From assembly GCA_963711675.1 (NCBI GenBank), contig CAVQFB010000006.1:434001-498000 (forward strand): DNA of 64,000 nucleotides. The letters are read 5' to 3'. A program made the translations under genes and the position numbers. Positions within the stretch are counted from its first letter, which is position 1; each line of letters starts with the position of its first letter. Source of the stretch: CAVQFB01 sp963711675 (GTDB taxonomy: Bacteria > Acidobacteriota > Terriglobia > Terriglobales > Acidobacteriaceae). Positions 53,134 to 61,140 of this stretch are shown in pieces. A model generated the notes under the pieces. The model was not told where the DNA came from and made no database searches. It was given only the letters and a program-made list of their open reading frames with translations.

Positions 53134-53892
53134 ATGCAGTCGATTCAACTGGAGGAATTGACGTGGCCGAAGGTTAAAGCCGCCCTTGATGGTGGCTTCG
53201 ACACCGTCGTTTTTGGCGTCGGCTCGACCGAGCAACACGGCCCCCACCTGCCGCTTGCCAGCGATACCCTGATGGGAGCGTGGCTGGCTGACGCTACGGC
53301 TCGTCGGCTGGGCAAGGCTCTTGTCGCCCCCGCTCTGCGCATCGGTTGCTCGCAGCATCATCTCGCATTCCCGGGCACTATAAGCATCGAACCGGCCACT
53401 CTACGTGAGCTGATCGTCAGCTATACCAGGACTCTTTTGAGTCACGGCTTCCGCCGCGCCGTCATCATTCCCAGTCATGGTGGCAACTTCCAGGTGGTGA
53501 CAGAGGCTGTCGCCGAATTGAACAAACAGCTGCCCGACAAACAGACTGTGACTTTCGCCGATCTTAAACAGCTCATCGATGCCTCGCACAAGCTCTCCAG
53601 TGAGTTCGGCATTACACCTGGCGCTTCAGGAGCCCACGCTGGCGAATTTGAAACCTCAATCCTCCTGTTCCTGCGTCCCGACCTTGTCGAAATGGATCAT
53701 GCGGAGGAGGGCTTCACCAAGGACATCGGCCCCCTCATTCCCGATCTTCTGAAGCATGGGCTGGCAAGAGTGACCGCAAATGGAATCTTGGGCGACGGGC
53801 GCCAGGGCGATGCGAGCCGTGGGAAGAAATATCTCCTTGCTTGGTTGGATCTGATTGTGAGCGAAGTCGAGCGGGCATCCGTGGCCGCTTGA
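53134..53892 (+). CDS. Creatininase-family amidohydrolase
   Basis: The 252-aa product has all metal ligands of the creatininase fold: Glu33 and His35 in VGSTEQHGPHLPLASDT with Asp44, a central HHLAFPGT segment, SHGGNFQVV, and the Glu in GAHAGEFETS. These enzymes open cyclic amides or cut formamides with two metal ions in the cytosol. Assignment to creatinine itself is not warranted, since the family also includes FAPy/formamide hydrolases and mycofactocin protease. In this operon a cyclic ureide or N-carbamoyl substrate is plausible. AAGGAGAT precedes the ATG; the gene is 35 bp after HyuA. Confidence 0.85.
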   Translation: MQSIQLEELTWPKVKAALDGGFDTVVFGVGSTEQHGPHLPLASDTLMGAWLADATARRLGKALVAPALRIGCSQHHLAFPGTISIEPATLRELIVSYTRTLLSHGFRRAVIIPSHGGNFQVVTEAVAELNKQLPDKQTVTFADLKQLIDASHKLSSEFGITPGASGAHAGEFETSILLFLRPDLVEMDHAEEGFTKDIGPLIPDLLKHGLARVTANGILGDGRQGDASRGKKYLLAWLDLIVSEVERASVAA

Positions 53893-53963
53893 TCTTCGCC
53901 TCTCCGAACTGGGCGGATAACCGAATCTATGGGTTTTGAAACGGTGGGTTTTGGGAGGTAAGT

Positions 53964-54806
53964 ATGAACTCTGATCGTGGCGAACTAGATTCGACAGTAC
54001 TCGGAACCGCAGGTCGGGAATTCTACAAACTCAAGCGCGGCTTGGTGGACATGACCCGCCGCGACAGATCGATCCGGCCGATCACCATTGAGGCTACGCC
54101 TCAAAAGGTTCTCATCGATCTCAACAAGACGGCAATCATCGTCATCGACATGCAAAACGACTTCTGCATGTCTGGTGGTTGGTTGAATTCGTTGGGTGTC
54201 GACATTACTCCCACGCGAAAACCGATTGATCCGCTGAAGCGAGTCACTGCGGCCCTTCGCTCGCAAGATGTGCCCGTGATCTGGTTGAACTGGGGTATCC
54301 GGCCGGATCGTCTGAATCTCTCACCCGGAACACGCCTGACATTCCACCAAGCTGGAAGTGGTACTGGCTTGGGCGACCTGATGCGAAATCCGTGCAGCCC
54401 TAGCAGCCAGACCCCGGTTCTGCAAAAGGACAGTCTCGGCGCGGCAGTTGTCGATGAGCTATCCCCGTCCCCCACTGACATCTTCGTCGACAAGCACCGC
54501 ATCAGCGGGTTCTGGGATACTCCCCTCGACTCGATTCTGCGAAATCTGGGCGTGAAGACTCTTCTTTTCGCCGGAGTGAATGCCGACGAATGCGTACTCG
54601 CTACCCTGATGGATGCCAACTTTCACGGCTACGATACCCTCATGCTCGAGGACTGTGTCGCCACAACTTCTCCTTCGTTTTGCATGGAAGCGACTCTCTA
54701 CAACGTACGTTTCTGCTTCGGTTTCACATTGAGTTCAATTGCGCTGCTTTCTGCTCTCGGCGAGAGTCAAGACATTCCCGTAGAGAATCGTGAAGCCGTC
54801 GCTTGA
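53964..54806 (+). CDS. Isochorismatase-fold cysteine hydrolase, RutB/biuret-hydrolase-like
   Basis: The 280-aa product carries the catalytic triad of the family: Asp62 in IVIDMQNDFCMSGG, Lys near residue 177 in FVDKHRISGF, and Cys near residue 210 in ADECVLATL, preceded by the cis-peptide region. The pattern GGWLNSLGVDITPTRKPID and the block GFWDTPLDSILRNLGVKTLL closely follow RutB (ureidoacrylate hydrolase) and related biuret and N-carbamoyl amidohydrolases, which release carbamate and ammonia from ureido groups. An N-terminal 45-residue extension precedes the domain. After ring opening by HyuA/DUF917, this enzyme is the natural candidate to remove the carbamoyl group. Confidence 0.82.
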   Translation: MNSDRGELDSTVLGTAGREFYKLKRGLVDMTRRDRSIRPITIEATPQKVLIDLNKTAIIVIDMQNDFCMSGGWLNSLGVDITPTRKPIDPLKRVTAALRSQDVPVIWLNWGIRPDRLNLSPGTRLTFHQAGSGTGLGDLMRNPCSPSSQTPVLQKDSLGAAVVDELSPSPTDIFVDKHRISGFWDTPLDSILRNLGVKTLLFAGVNADECVLATLMDANFHGYDTLMLEDCVATTSPSFCMEATLYNVRFCFGFTLSSIALLSALGESQDIPVENREAVA

Positions 54807-54851
54807 AATCGAGATTGACAGCTAAAATCCAAGGCCCGGAGACATTCAGCC

Positions 54852-55277
54852 ATGATGACGGACGAGGAAGCAACCCGGAAGGTTTCCACCCTCTACCACG
54901 AATGGGTAAACGCTCTCACTCATCACGAAGCAAAGTGGTTCGAGCGAAACATCGCGGAAGATTTTACTTTGACGACTCACCCGTTCTTCGGCCTGTCACT
55001 GAAGAAGCAGGAATTCATCGAAGTGGATATGAAGGTGCAGAACACCCAGATCAAGTTCCTGGAAATCCGCGCACATTCCGTGGGTAACATCATCACGTCA
55101 CAAGCCGTTGCTGAGGTGAAGGAAGACTTCACAGCTGACCTCGGACAAGGCATGCCAACCGCCGCGGACGTGAGCCGCTTTTTGTCGGGCAAGACCATCG
55201 CTTACGCCTCGGCGTGGCGCCAGGTGGGAGACTCTTTGCAATGCTTCGATCACCATTTGATCGGGCCGGTCGACTGA
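54852..55277 (+). CDS. NTF2-like (SnoaL/DUF4440 type) protein
   Basis: The 141-aa product fits the cone-shaped NTF2-like fold: a first helix pair TRKVSTLYHEWVNALTHHEAKW, then FERNIAEDFTLTTHPFFG, and long strands ending in YASAWRQVGDSLQCFDHHLIG. Members act as isomerases, dehydratases or binding proteins for small molecules. No catalytic residues can be assigned with confidence. It lies 45 bp after the cysteine hydrolase and 16 bp before the nitroreductase, so it is part of the cluster and may act on an intermediate. Confidence 0.72.
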   Translation: MMTDEEATRKVSTLYHEWVNALTHHEAKWFERNIAEDFTLTTHPFFGLSLKKQEFIEVDMKVQNTQIKFLEIRAHSVGNIITSQAVAEVKEDFTADLGQGMPTAADVSRFLSGKTIAYASAWRQVGDSLQCFDHHLIGPVD

Positions 55278-55293
55278 GGTCTAGCTAACTCAA

Positions 55294-55950
55294 ATGGACC
55301 TCGAAACCGTAGATCACCTCCTGACCACGACCCGCACCGTCCGCAAGCGTCTCGACCTTGAGCGGCCAGTCGAGCTCGAGACGATTCACCGATGCATTGA
55401 GATCGCGTTTCAGGCTCCTACTGCAGGGAATCTTCAGAATTGGCATTTCGTAGTCATTACTGACGCGGCTCTGCGCAGCGAGTTGGCCGCTTTGTATGTC
55501 AAAGCCGCCGATCAGATCATTCAACGTTACTCCGGCAATCCTTACTCCAAAGTCGATTTGCGCATCGAGCAATTGCCGCGCCTCATGGAGTCCGGAATTC
55601 ACTTGAAAGACCACCTGCACAAAGTGCCTGTACTCGTGGTCCCCTGCGTTGACGCTCGCGTGGAAGACGCTGGCGTAATGATGCAGGCCACCATGTATGG
55701 CTCCATCTTGCCTGCGGTCTGGTCCTTCATGCTGGCCCTCCGTTCCAGAGGAATTGGGGCGGCCTGGACCACCGACCACTTGATGTACGAAAAAGAAGCT
55801 GCGCAACTCCTCGGTATCCCCGATCAGGTCACACAAGTTGCGCTCTTGCCCGTCGCCTACTTCAAAGGTACAGACTTCAAGGCTGCAAAAAGGCTGCCGG
55901 CGCGCGAGCATATTCACTGGGACAAATGGGGAGCACAAGTAGCGGGCTGA
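55294..55950 (+). CDS. Nitroreductase-family flavoprotein
   Basis: The 218-aa product has the FMN-binding marks of the nitroreductase fold: TTRTVRKRLDLERPVE with the phosphate-binding arginines, AFQAPTAGNLQNWHFVVI, the dimer-interface segment ATMYGSILPAVWSFMLALRSRGIGAAWTT (split over two helices), and the C-terminal VALLPVAYFKGTDFK. Members reduce nitro groups, enones, or ring double bonds such as uracil-like systems with NAD(P)H. In this cluster, reduction of a ring double bond before hydrolysis is possible but unproved. It follows the NTF2-like gene closely. Confidence 0.82.
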   Translation: MDLETVDHLLTTTRTVRKRLDLERPVELETIHRCIEIAFQAPTAGNLQNWHFVVITDAALRSELAALYVKAADQIIQRYSGNPYSKVDLRIEQLPRLMESGIHLKDHLHKVPVLVVPCVDARVEDAGVMMQATMYGSILPAVWSFMLALRSRGIGAAWTTDHLMYEKEAAQLLGIPDQVTQVALLPVAYFKGTDFKAAKRLPAREHIHWDKWGAQVAG

Positions 55951-56028
55951 TCTGGCTCTTGGGTCAACTGGGCGCAGTTCATTCGTAGGTGCTTGCATTT
56001 CGCCGCCGTATCCCGGAGTACGCCGATC

Positions 56029-57027
56029 ATGAGAATTGGGTTCCTGTTCGTACTCGCGGCCGGTATTCTGAACGGCAGCTTCGCCCTGCCTCTGAAGTTC
56101 ACGCCACGCTGGTCCTGGGAGAACACCTGGCTGGTCTGGGCAATCCTCGGATTGGCAGTTTTCCCGACTCTACTCACTCTTGGTACCGTGCCTCATCTCG
56201 CCACGGCTTATCGCACGATTGGTGGCTCGTTCCTTCTGGGCCTGATACTCCTCGGCTTGTTGATTGGTCTGTCCATGATTTTCGCAGGATTGGCGGTCGA
56301 CCTGATCGGGATTGCCCTTACCTTTTCCATCGCACCGGGTCTGGCCGCTGCCTGTGGAAGCCTCGTGCCCTTTGTCGCACTTCATCGCGAGAAGGTGTTC
56401 ACCCGTACCGGGGCTACGCTGTTTGCAGGCATGCTAATCGTAAGTGGAGGGGTATTTCTCTGTGCGTCGGCTGGGCGGCTTCGGGAACGTGCGACCGGCG
56501 ACCGTTCGCTCGACAAGCCCACTTCTGGTCGTGGTCTGACCTGTGCCATCCTCAGTGGACTAACAGCAGGTCTGGCGAATTTTGGTCTGGCGTTCGGTCA
56601 ACGGGCGATCATGGTGGCGGAATCCCTGGGCGCTAAGCCGTTGTGGGCTGCCAACGTGATCTGGATGCCCATGTTCATGGCCGCGTCCATACCGAACGCA
56701 CTTTACTGCTGGCATCTGCTCCGCCGGAACAACACTCAGAGCCGCTTCTTTGCAGACCGGACTGCGTCTCACTGGCTGCTGGCCGCCACCATGGCCTTCA
56801 CCTGGCTCGCAAGCCTGCTCCTGTACGGAGTCGCCGCAGCTGATCTCGGGGACCTGGGTCCTGTATTCGGCTGGCCTTTGTTCGAAGCCATCATCGTAAC
56901 GACTGCCAGTTTGCTCGGTATCCTTACCGGGGAATGGAAAAAGACCGGGGGGAAGCCTCTGCGACTACAGCTCTCAGGCGTGGCCGTCCTGATCGTCTCA
57001 ATCTTCGTTTTTTCAAATGCACGGTAA
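56029..57027 (+). CDS. RhaT-like (DMT superfamily) sugar/small-molecule permease
   Basis: The product (332 aa from the ATG at 56029) has about ten transmembrane segments and the start FLFVLAAGILNGSFALPLKF, followed by WENTWLVWAILGLAVFP, which is the signature of the L-rhamnose-proton symporter (RhaT) family. GTVPHLATAYRTIGG and the internal ANFGLAFGQRAIMVAE also fit. Acidobacterial RhaT-like proteins occur in many catabolic clusters and need not carry rhamnose; no rhamnose genes are present here. It is likely the inner-membrane importer of the island B substrate or product. It is the last gene before the island's right arm. An upstream in-frame ATG at 55993 adds 12 residues without a ribosome site. 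Confidence 0.82.
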   Translation: MRIGFLFVLAAGILNGSFALPLKFTPRWSWENTWLVWAILGLAVFPTLLTLGTVPHLATAYRTIGGSFLLGLILLGLLIGLSMIFAGLAVDLIGIALTFSIAPGLAAACGSLVPFVALHREKVFTRTGATLFAGMLIVSGGVFLCASAGRLRERATGDRSLDKPTSGRGLTCAILSGLTAGLANFGLAFGQRAIMVAESLGAKPLWAANVIWMPMFMAASIPNALYCWHLLRRNNTQSRFFADRTASHWLLAATMAFTWLASLLLYGVAAADLGDLGPVFGWPLFEAIIVTTASLLGILTGEWKKTGGKPLRLQLSGVAVLIVSIFVFSNAR

Positions 57028-57038
57028 GATTCCTCGGA

Positions 57039-57261
57039 CTATCAATTCTGTAGATCAGTACGGTAGGACATTGAGTCATGCACCGCGGACATTTGTGACG
57101 AAAGTGAAAGATCGAGGACCGCAGAGAGATTCGGTTCCTCCCGGCAAAAGTCCGTCGCGATGACTTTGTAGTTGCGCCTAGGTTGCGCGTATTGCCGTAT
57201 TTTGCCGCAATCTGCCGAGTTAAAACCTGCAACTAGTGTATTTTCAACACTCGGTTTAGGA
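57039..57261 (+). repeat. Right arm of island B (homologous to 34576-34799)
   Basis: Alignable throughout with the right arm of island A, with scattered substitutions. GTTGCGC occurs at 57171 and 57182, again 11 bp apart. It directly abuts att copy 3. Confidence 0.65.
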
Positions 57262-57306
57262 CTCGTAATCCTTAGGTCGTTGGTTCGGGTCCAACCGCCA
57301 CCACCA
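57262..57306 (+). repeat. Attachment-site repeat, copy 3 (right end of island B)
   Basis: Forty-five bases matching the tRNA-Met 3' half from the anticodon loop to CCA with four mismatches. Unlike copies 1 and 2, it is not followed by left-arm sequence, so it is the outer right boundary. The anticodon-loop part is CTCGTAA, so even the anticodon has drifted. Confidence 0.75.
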
Positions 57307-57413
57307 ATCTCTCAGACTGGTCCTGCGCTCAGGATTTCGCCAGTGGGCTTCCGCTGCGCTCACGCCCGCTGAGCGGCTCAAGTTCGAGTCCGACCGCCGC
57401 CACCCAACGTTTC
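57307..57413. other. Junction with backbone, containing a fourth tRNA scrap
   Basis: The segment between att copy 3 and the TPR gene contains GTTCGAGTCCGACCGCCGCC at 57382-57401, followed by ACC. This equals the T loop and acceptor end of the tRNA with one change. It may be the remnant of an older insertion or the displaced 3' end of the original tRNA. Confidence 0.5.
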
Positions 57414-58247
57414 TTACTTCGATTTGCGGGACACGCTCATAAACGCACCCTTCTTGCCCTCGTCGGAGGAAGGGTTCGCCGAGGCGGCAAACAAAGAATT
57501 CAACCTGTCCTTCCAGATGATGATGCTGTCCTTTGCCGCCTGCGCATCGGTTGAATCGGGAACCAGCTCCAGGTACTCCTTCATGTGGAGGATGGCCGTG
57601 TCGTAATCCTTCTGCTCTCCCGCGAGAGTCGCCAGATTGAATTGACCCTCGGGCCAGGTGGGGAACAAAGCCACAGCCGCCTCGTACTCATGGATGGCTT
57701 TGGCGGTTTCACGCTCTTTGAATGCATATTCCGCAAGCACCTGATGTTCTCTTGCGGATTCGGGCATCGTCGGCTTGGGAGAAGCACTGCGCCAGGCTGC
57801 TGCCTGCGCTCGGAACTGTTGCATCTCGGCTTCCTGCTGAACGACAACCTTGGCGCGCGCCTCCGTGGCCAGATATTCCAGCGCTGCCGCGAAAGACTCG
57901 GCTCGGCCCCTCGTGAAGAGCAGTATGTCTTCATCCTTATCGCGGGTGTAGTCGCGCCACGCTACCGTGGGGTAGCCATCGCGAATCCCTCCCGCGCGAA
58001 TGGAAGAGATTCGGGCCAGCGCGATACCGAAATGAACGTCCCCGCGTGCGGTCGAGTACAGCAGATATTGGGCGTTCAACTGGTCGATCTTGTACATGCG
58101 CTTCGTGGCGTTGGTGATCCACTTTTGGGCTTCGGCCTGATCCGCAGGAGCCTGGTCCTTTTTCGCAAAGGAGCTCACGGGCAACAGCAAGAACAGCGCC
58201 ACCAACATCGTTCCGGCGCTTCGGACAAAAAGATTTTGCCGATACAT
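57414..58247 (-). CDS. Exported TPR-repeat protein
   Basis: The 277-aa product has a signal peptide (SAGTMLVALFLLLPVSSFA) and a basic/acidic mature N-terminus (KKDQAPADQAEAQKW). A middle part reads LLYSTARGDVHFGIALARIS. Tetratricopeptide repeats follow in the last 110 residues (EHQVLAEYAFKERETAKAIHEYEAAVALFPTWPEGQFNLA, given here as the helix region about 165-205, then KDYDTAILHMKEYLELVPDS). It probably acts in the periplasm as a protein-protein interaction scaffold. It is the first backbone gene after the islands and is divergent from the 781-aa protein gene. Confidence 0.75.
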   Translation of the reverse strand: MYRQNLFVRSAGTMLVALFLLLPVSSFAKKDQAPADQAEAQKWITNATKRMYKIDQLNAQYLLYSTARGDVHFGIALARISSIRAGGIRDGYPTVAWRDYTRDKDEDILLFTRGRAESFAAALEYLATEARAKVVVQQEAEMQQFRAQAAAWRSASPKPTMPESAREHQVLAEYAFKERETAKAIHEYEAAVALFPTWPEGQFNLATLAGEQKDYDTAILHMKEYLELVPDSTDAQAAKDSIIIWKDRLNSLFAASANPSSDEGKKGAFMSVSRKSK

Positions 58248-58547
58248 GAAGAGTCTCTCCGAGTCTGAGGTTTCCGTTCTAGCTTTGATTCTCGGCGCCT
58301 CGAATGCAAAGAGAAACTACAAATCGATGTTCCCTTCGTAACCTCGATCCGGGCAACTCGCTTCGCCACGGGCCCAACAGCGCACGGTTCCGAAGGTAAT
58401 CTTGATGAGGCCGTTCACCTCCACCGATACTCAACTTTCCTCTCGTCTTCGTACGGCGCTTCAGGCGGACACAGATCAATAGTCCATCGAACTCGATCTG
58501 AAGCCACCTGGTGTACGCACTAAGTAACGGTTAGAACCACAGAACTC
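58248..58547. other. Divergent intergenic region
   Basis: Exactly 300 bp between two divergent genes. No RNA gene, clear promoter pair or strong hairpin was recognised by eye. Confidence 0.4.
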
Positions 58548-60893
58548 ATGACTCTTCGCTCAACGCGACTGAACCGGACGATCCTGCAACCGCTGCTTTG
58601 GGGCATCGTGATCTGGGCCAGCGCAGTCTCTCTCTGGGCGGACACCTGCTCCTACACCTACCACTGCGGCGGGCCGCAATGTGCTGCCGTCATGGGAGGC
58701 TACAGCGGGACGCCCAGCCAGTCCGGTATCACCTTTGCACAATGCGAGGCCGCGCGTAAAGCGGCCATTCCCTACGGCTCGTCGCCCTGCACCTGCACTG
58801 CGGATGGGGCATCCTCTTCTGGCACGAACCAAAAGGTAGCCGTCGGCCACAACCTGCAGCAGAACATGGTCAGTCTGGGCGCCAACATGATGGTTTCGAA
58901 TATCAAAAACCCGTACGTTGGCCAGTTCATGTCGAGCTTTACCAACAGCTTCCTGCAAACCGTCTTTGACAACCAGGCGGAAGCCGAACGCCAACGCCAG
59001 ATCATGGATCAGCAGCTCGCGGAACAGCGGCGCATCGCGGAAGAACGGAGACGCATCGCCGAACAGCAGCGCATCGACGCGATGTTTGCCCGGCTCAACC
59101 AGCAACTGAAGCTGGAGGGCCTGCCCTTTGGCTTGACGCTCAAGGCGATGGACTCGAATACCGACCTCGAACTGAAAGGCATGAACTCCTCCCGGCCCGA
59201 AGACTTGAAGCTCAAGCTCAGCCCTAGCACTGCGACCAGCTACGGGTTAAAGGGCCTGCCTGGTATTTACCTGGGTGGACCTGCGGGATCGGATGCAACA
59301 TCAGGCGACGGAGCAGCTGGTTCCAGTGGCAATCCGAACCTTGTATCTGGTCCGGGGACTGGCAGAACAGGTGAAGGCATTCCGGGCTTGCCGGGTATCT
59401 ATCTGGACGGAGTTCGCCCCGATCAGGCGGCGCAACTGGCGCAAGCAGCCGACAACTTGTCGGGGCAGGAAAAGATTGTCGCGCAGGACACTGCGCTTGA
59501 AGCGGCTCAGCGTAACACCGCCCTGACCGCGCCTTCCGAAGACCCTAAGGTGCAAGCCTTTCAACAGGCGGCGCAGCAATACGACCAAGCCGCCGACGCG
59601 GCGAAAACTGCACAACAAGGTTGGACCGATGCCCAGTCGCGGGCGGAAGGTGATAAGAGCCTGGTCGATATGGCGCGCACGAAGTTAGATACGGCTAACG
59701 CCACGACGGCCCAGCAGGAAGCGTTCAACAAAATGCTCGACGCGGCTCACTCCGACGAAGACGCAGCCGCCGCCGCGCAAAAGATCTTTGATGGCGCGAA
59801 CGCGACACTGGCCGTCAGCCGGACGAATGCGGCAACAACTCTCGGAGCGCTTGCTCCGGCGAGTGGCGTTCCATCGAACCTGAAGGTTGCGGCGAATTCG
59901 CCCGCAACGACATCCCTTTCCCCGGCCAGTCCTGCGACCGTCGACCTGAGCCACACGCGCTCGACCACGCCAGCCATCCTCAGGCCAGCCACACCGAGTG
60001 GCACTCCCATTGTCGCCGCGCCCGTTCGCGCGGAGAATCCTCCTCCGAAACCGGCATCGGTTCCGGTTCAGGATCTTGGCGCCTGTCTCGCCTCAGCGGC
60101 GGGACATCCTCTTCCCGCTGGTGCGGCTTTGCCCACGCCCGAACAACTGCGCGAGCAACTTCAGGATGCGCAGGAAGCCATTCACCGTCTCGTAGAAGAT
60201 CACGAGACCCAGGAAGACTTGCGCGAGGATGCGACTGAGCAGATCAATGACGCCGTTCACGACGCCAAGAAGCAGGCTTTTGACCTGACCGTGGATTTCG
60301 TCATGCACAAAGCCATCGCCGGTGTTCGGTCGGGGATATGGGAATCCGGACGCGAGGTCGACGATCTGCAAAAGCTCGCAGCCTCTGAAGCAGATCCCGC
60401 AAAACTTACTGCGCTTCGCTCTCAGATCGCGCAGGCCTCAACGCGCAATGACAACCTCAAGCTGGCAAAGGAAATCCTCGAGAAGGGCAAGGACAAGCTG
60501 GAGGAACGCGCCCGTTTGCGCGACTTTCGCGAGTGGACCGCGAAGCCCGAAGAACTGGAGCAAACCACGGGTCAGATGGAAGGCGTGAAGCAACTGCTCC
60601 AGGCGGCGCTGTCGGAGAAGAGTGTAAAAGCTGCTCTGCGCTACACGCCGTACGTTGACAGCATCGTGAAATGGGGCAGCTCGCTGGTTGACACGACTTA
60701 CGATCTGGCCGAGGAGTACGTCAGCGCCAGGGAAATCGATCAGTACAACCGCAACTCGGAAAAGTACCTCAAGGCGCTGGAAGCGCTCAACCGGCGTGTC
60801 AAGGTGAGTGTCGCCCAGCTCAATTGCTACAAAGGCGGCCCCTCAGAGGCGCCCAGACCTCACAACGAGATGACCGCCATCCAGCCGAAGTAG
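58548..60893 (+). CDS. Secreted 781-aa protein with coiled-coil regions, unknown function
   Basis: The product has a long signal segment (LLWGIVIWASAVSLWA) and a cysteine-rich mature start (CSYTYHCGGPQCAAVMGG, later PCTCTADG). A charged coiled coil follows near residues 145-185 (QRQIMDQQLAEQRRIAEERR). A low-complexity Ala/Ser/Pro/Gly middle has GLPGIYLGGP and GLPGIYLDGVRPDQ as a repeated motif, and a second helical region spans about 525-700. No enzymatic motif is visible. The HCGGPQCAxxMGG start suggests a disulfide-stabilised cap. It lies between a TPR protein and an AsmA-like protein, all cell-envelope proteins. I do not recognise the family. Confidence 0.7.
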   Translation: MTLRSTRLNRTILQPLLWGIVIWASAVSLWADTCSYTYHCGGPQCAAVMGGYSGTPSQSGITFAQCEAARKAAIPYGSSPCTCTADGASSSGTNQKVAVGHNLQQNMVSLGANMMVSNIKNPYVGQFMSSFTNSFLQTVFDNQAEAERQRQIMDQQLAEQRRIAEERRRIAEQQRIDAMFARLNQQLKLEGLPFGLTLKAMDSNTDLELKGMNSSRPEDLKLKLSPSTATSYGLKGLPGIYLGGPAGSDATSGDGAAGSSGNPNLVSGPGTGRTGEGIPGLPGIYLDGVRPDQAAQLAQAADNLSGQEKIVAQDTALEAAQRNTALTAPSEDPKVQAFQQAAQQYDQAADAAKTAQQGWTDAQSRAEGDKSLVDMARTKLDTANATTAQQEAFNKMLDAAHSDEDAAAAAQKIFDGANATLAVSRTNAATTLGALAPASGVPSNLKVAANSPATTSLSPASPATVDLSHTRSTTPAILRPATPSGTPIVAAPVRAENPPPKPASVPVQDLGACLASAAGHPLPAGAALPTPEQLREQLQDAQEAIHRLVEDHETQEDLREDATEQINDAVHDAKKQAFDLTVDFVMHKAIAGVRSGIWESGREVDDLQKLAASEADPAKLTALRSQIAQASTRNDNLKLAKEILEKGKDKLEERARLRDFREWTAKPEELEQTTGQMEGVKQLLQAALSEKSVKAALRYTPYVDSIVKWGSSLVDTTYDLAEEYVSAREIDQYNRNSEKYLKALEALNRRVKVSVAQLNCYKGGPSEAPRPHNEMTAIQPK

Positions 60894-61140
60894 TCACGAA
60901 CCCGCGCAGAAGCCCGACTAAGGCGCGGCTTTCAACAGTCAGGAACCTGATTCTTGGGCAGTGGCTCAATTTTCCATTGTTCTACAGGACAGTCATCCCG
61001 AGGCACCCGCGTTTTCTCCAGCGGGGCGAGGGATCTGGCGTGGAGTGTTTCAAATTGAGCCAGTACAGATTCTTGCCTATGCTATTATTTGCGCCCGGTC
61101 CCAGCATTACAATCCAGCCCCTGCTGATCTGGAGGTTCCC

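Larger units (their letters stand above)
34800..57261. mobile_element. Genomic island B (about 22.5 kb), in tandem with island A
   Basis: The island lies between att copy 2 (34800-34846) and att copy 3 (57262-57306). Its left arm matches that of island A and its right arm (57039-57261) matches the right arm of island A. Cargo: two Ser/Thr kinases, repeat proteins, and a racemase-GntR-TonB-DUF917-HyuA-creatininase-cysteine hydrolase catabolic cluster. Again no recombinase gene is visible. The diverged third copy compared with the perfect first/second pair suggests B has been in place longer than A. Confidence 0.6.
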
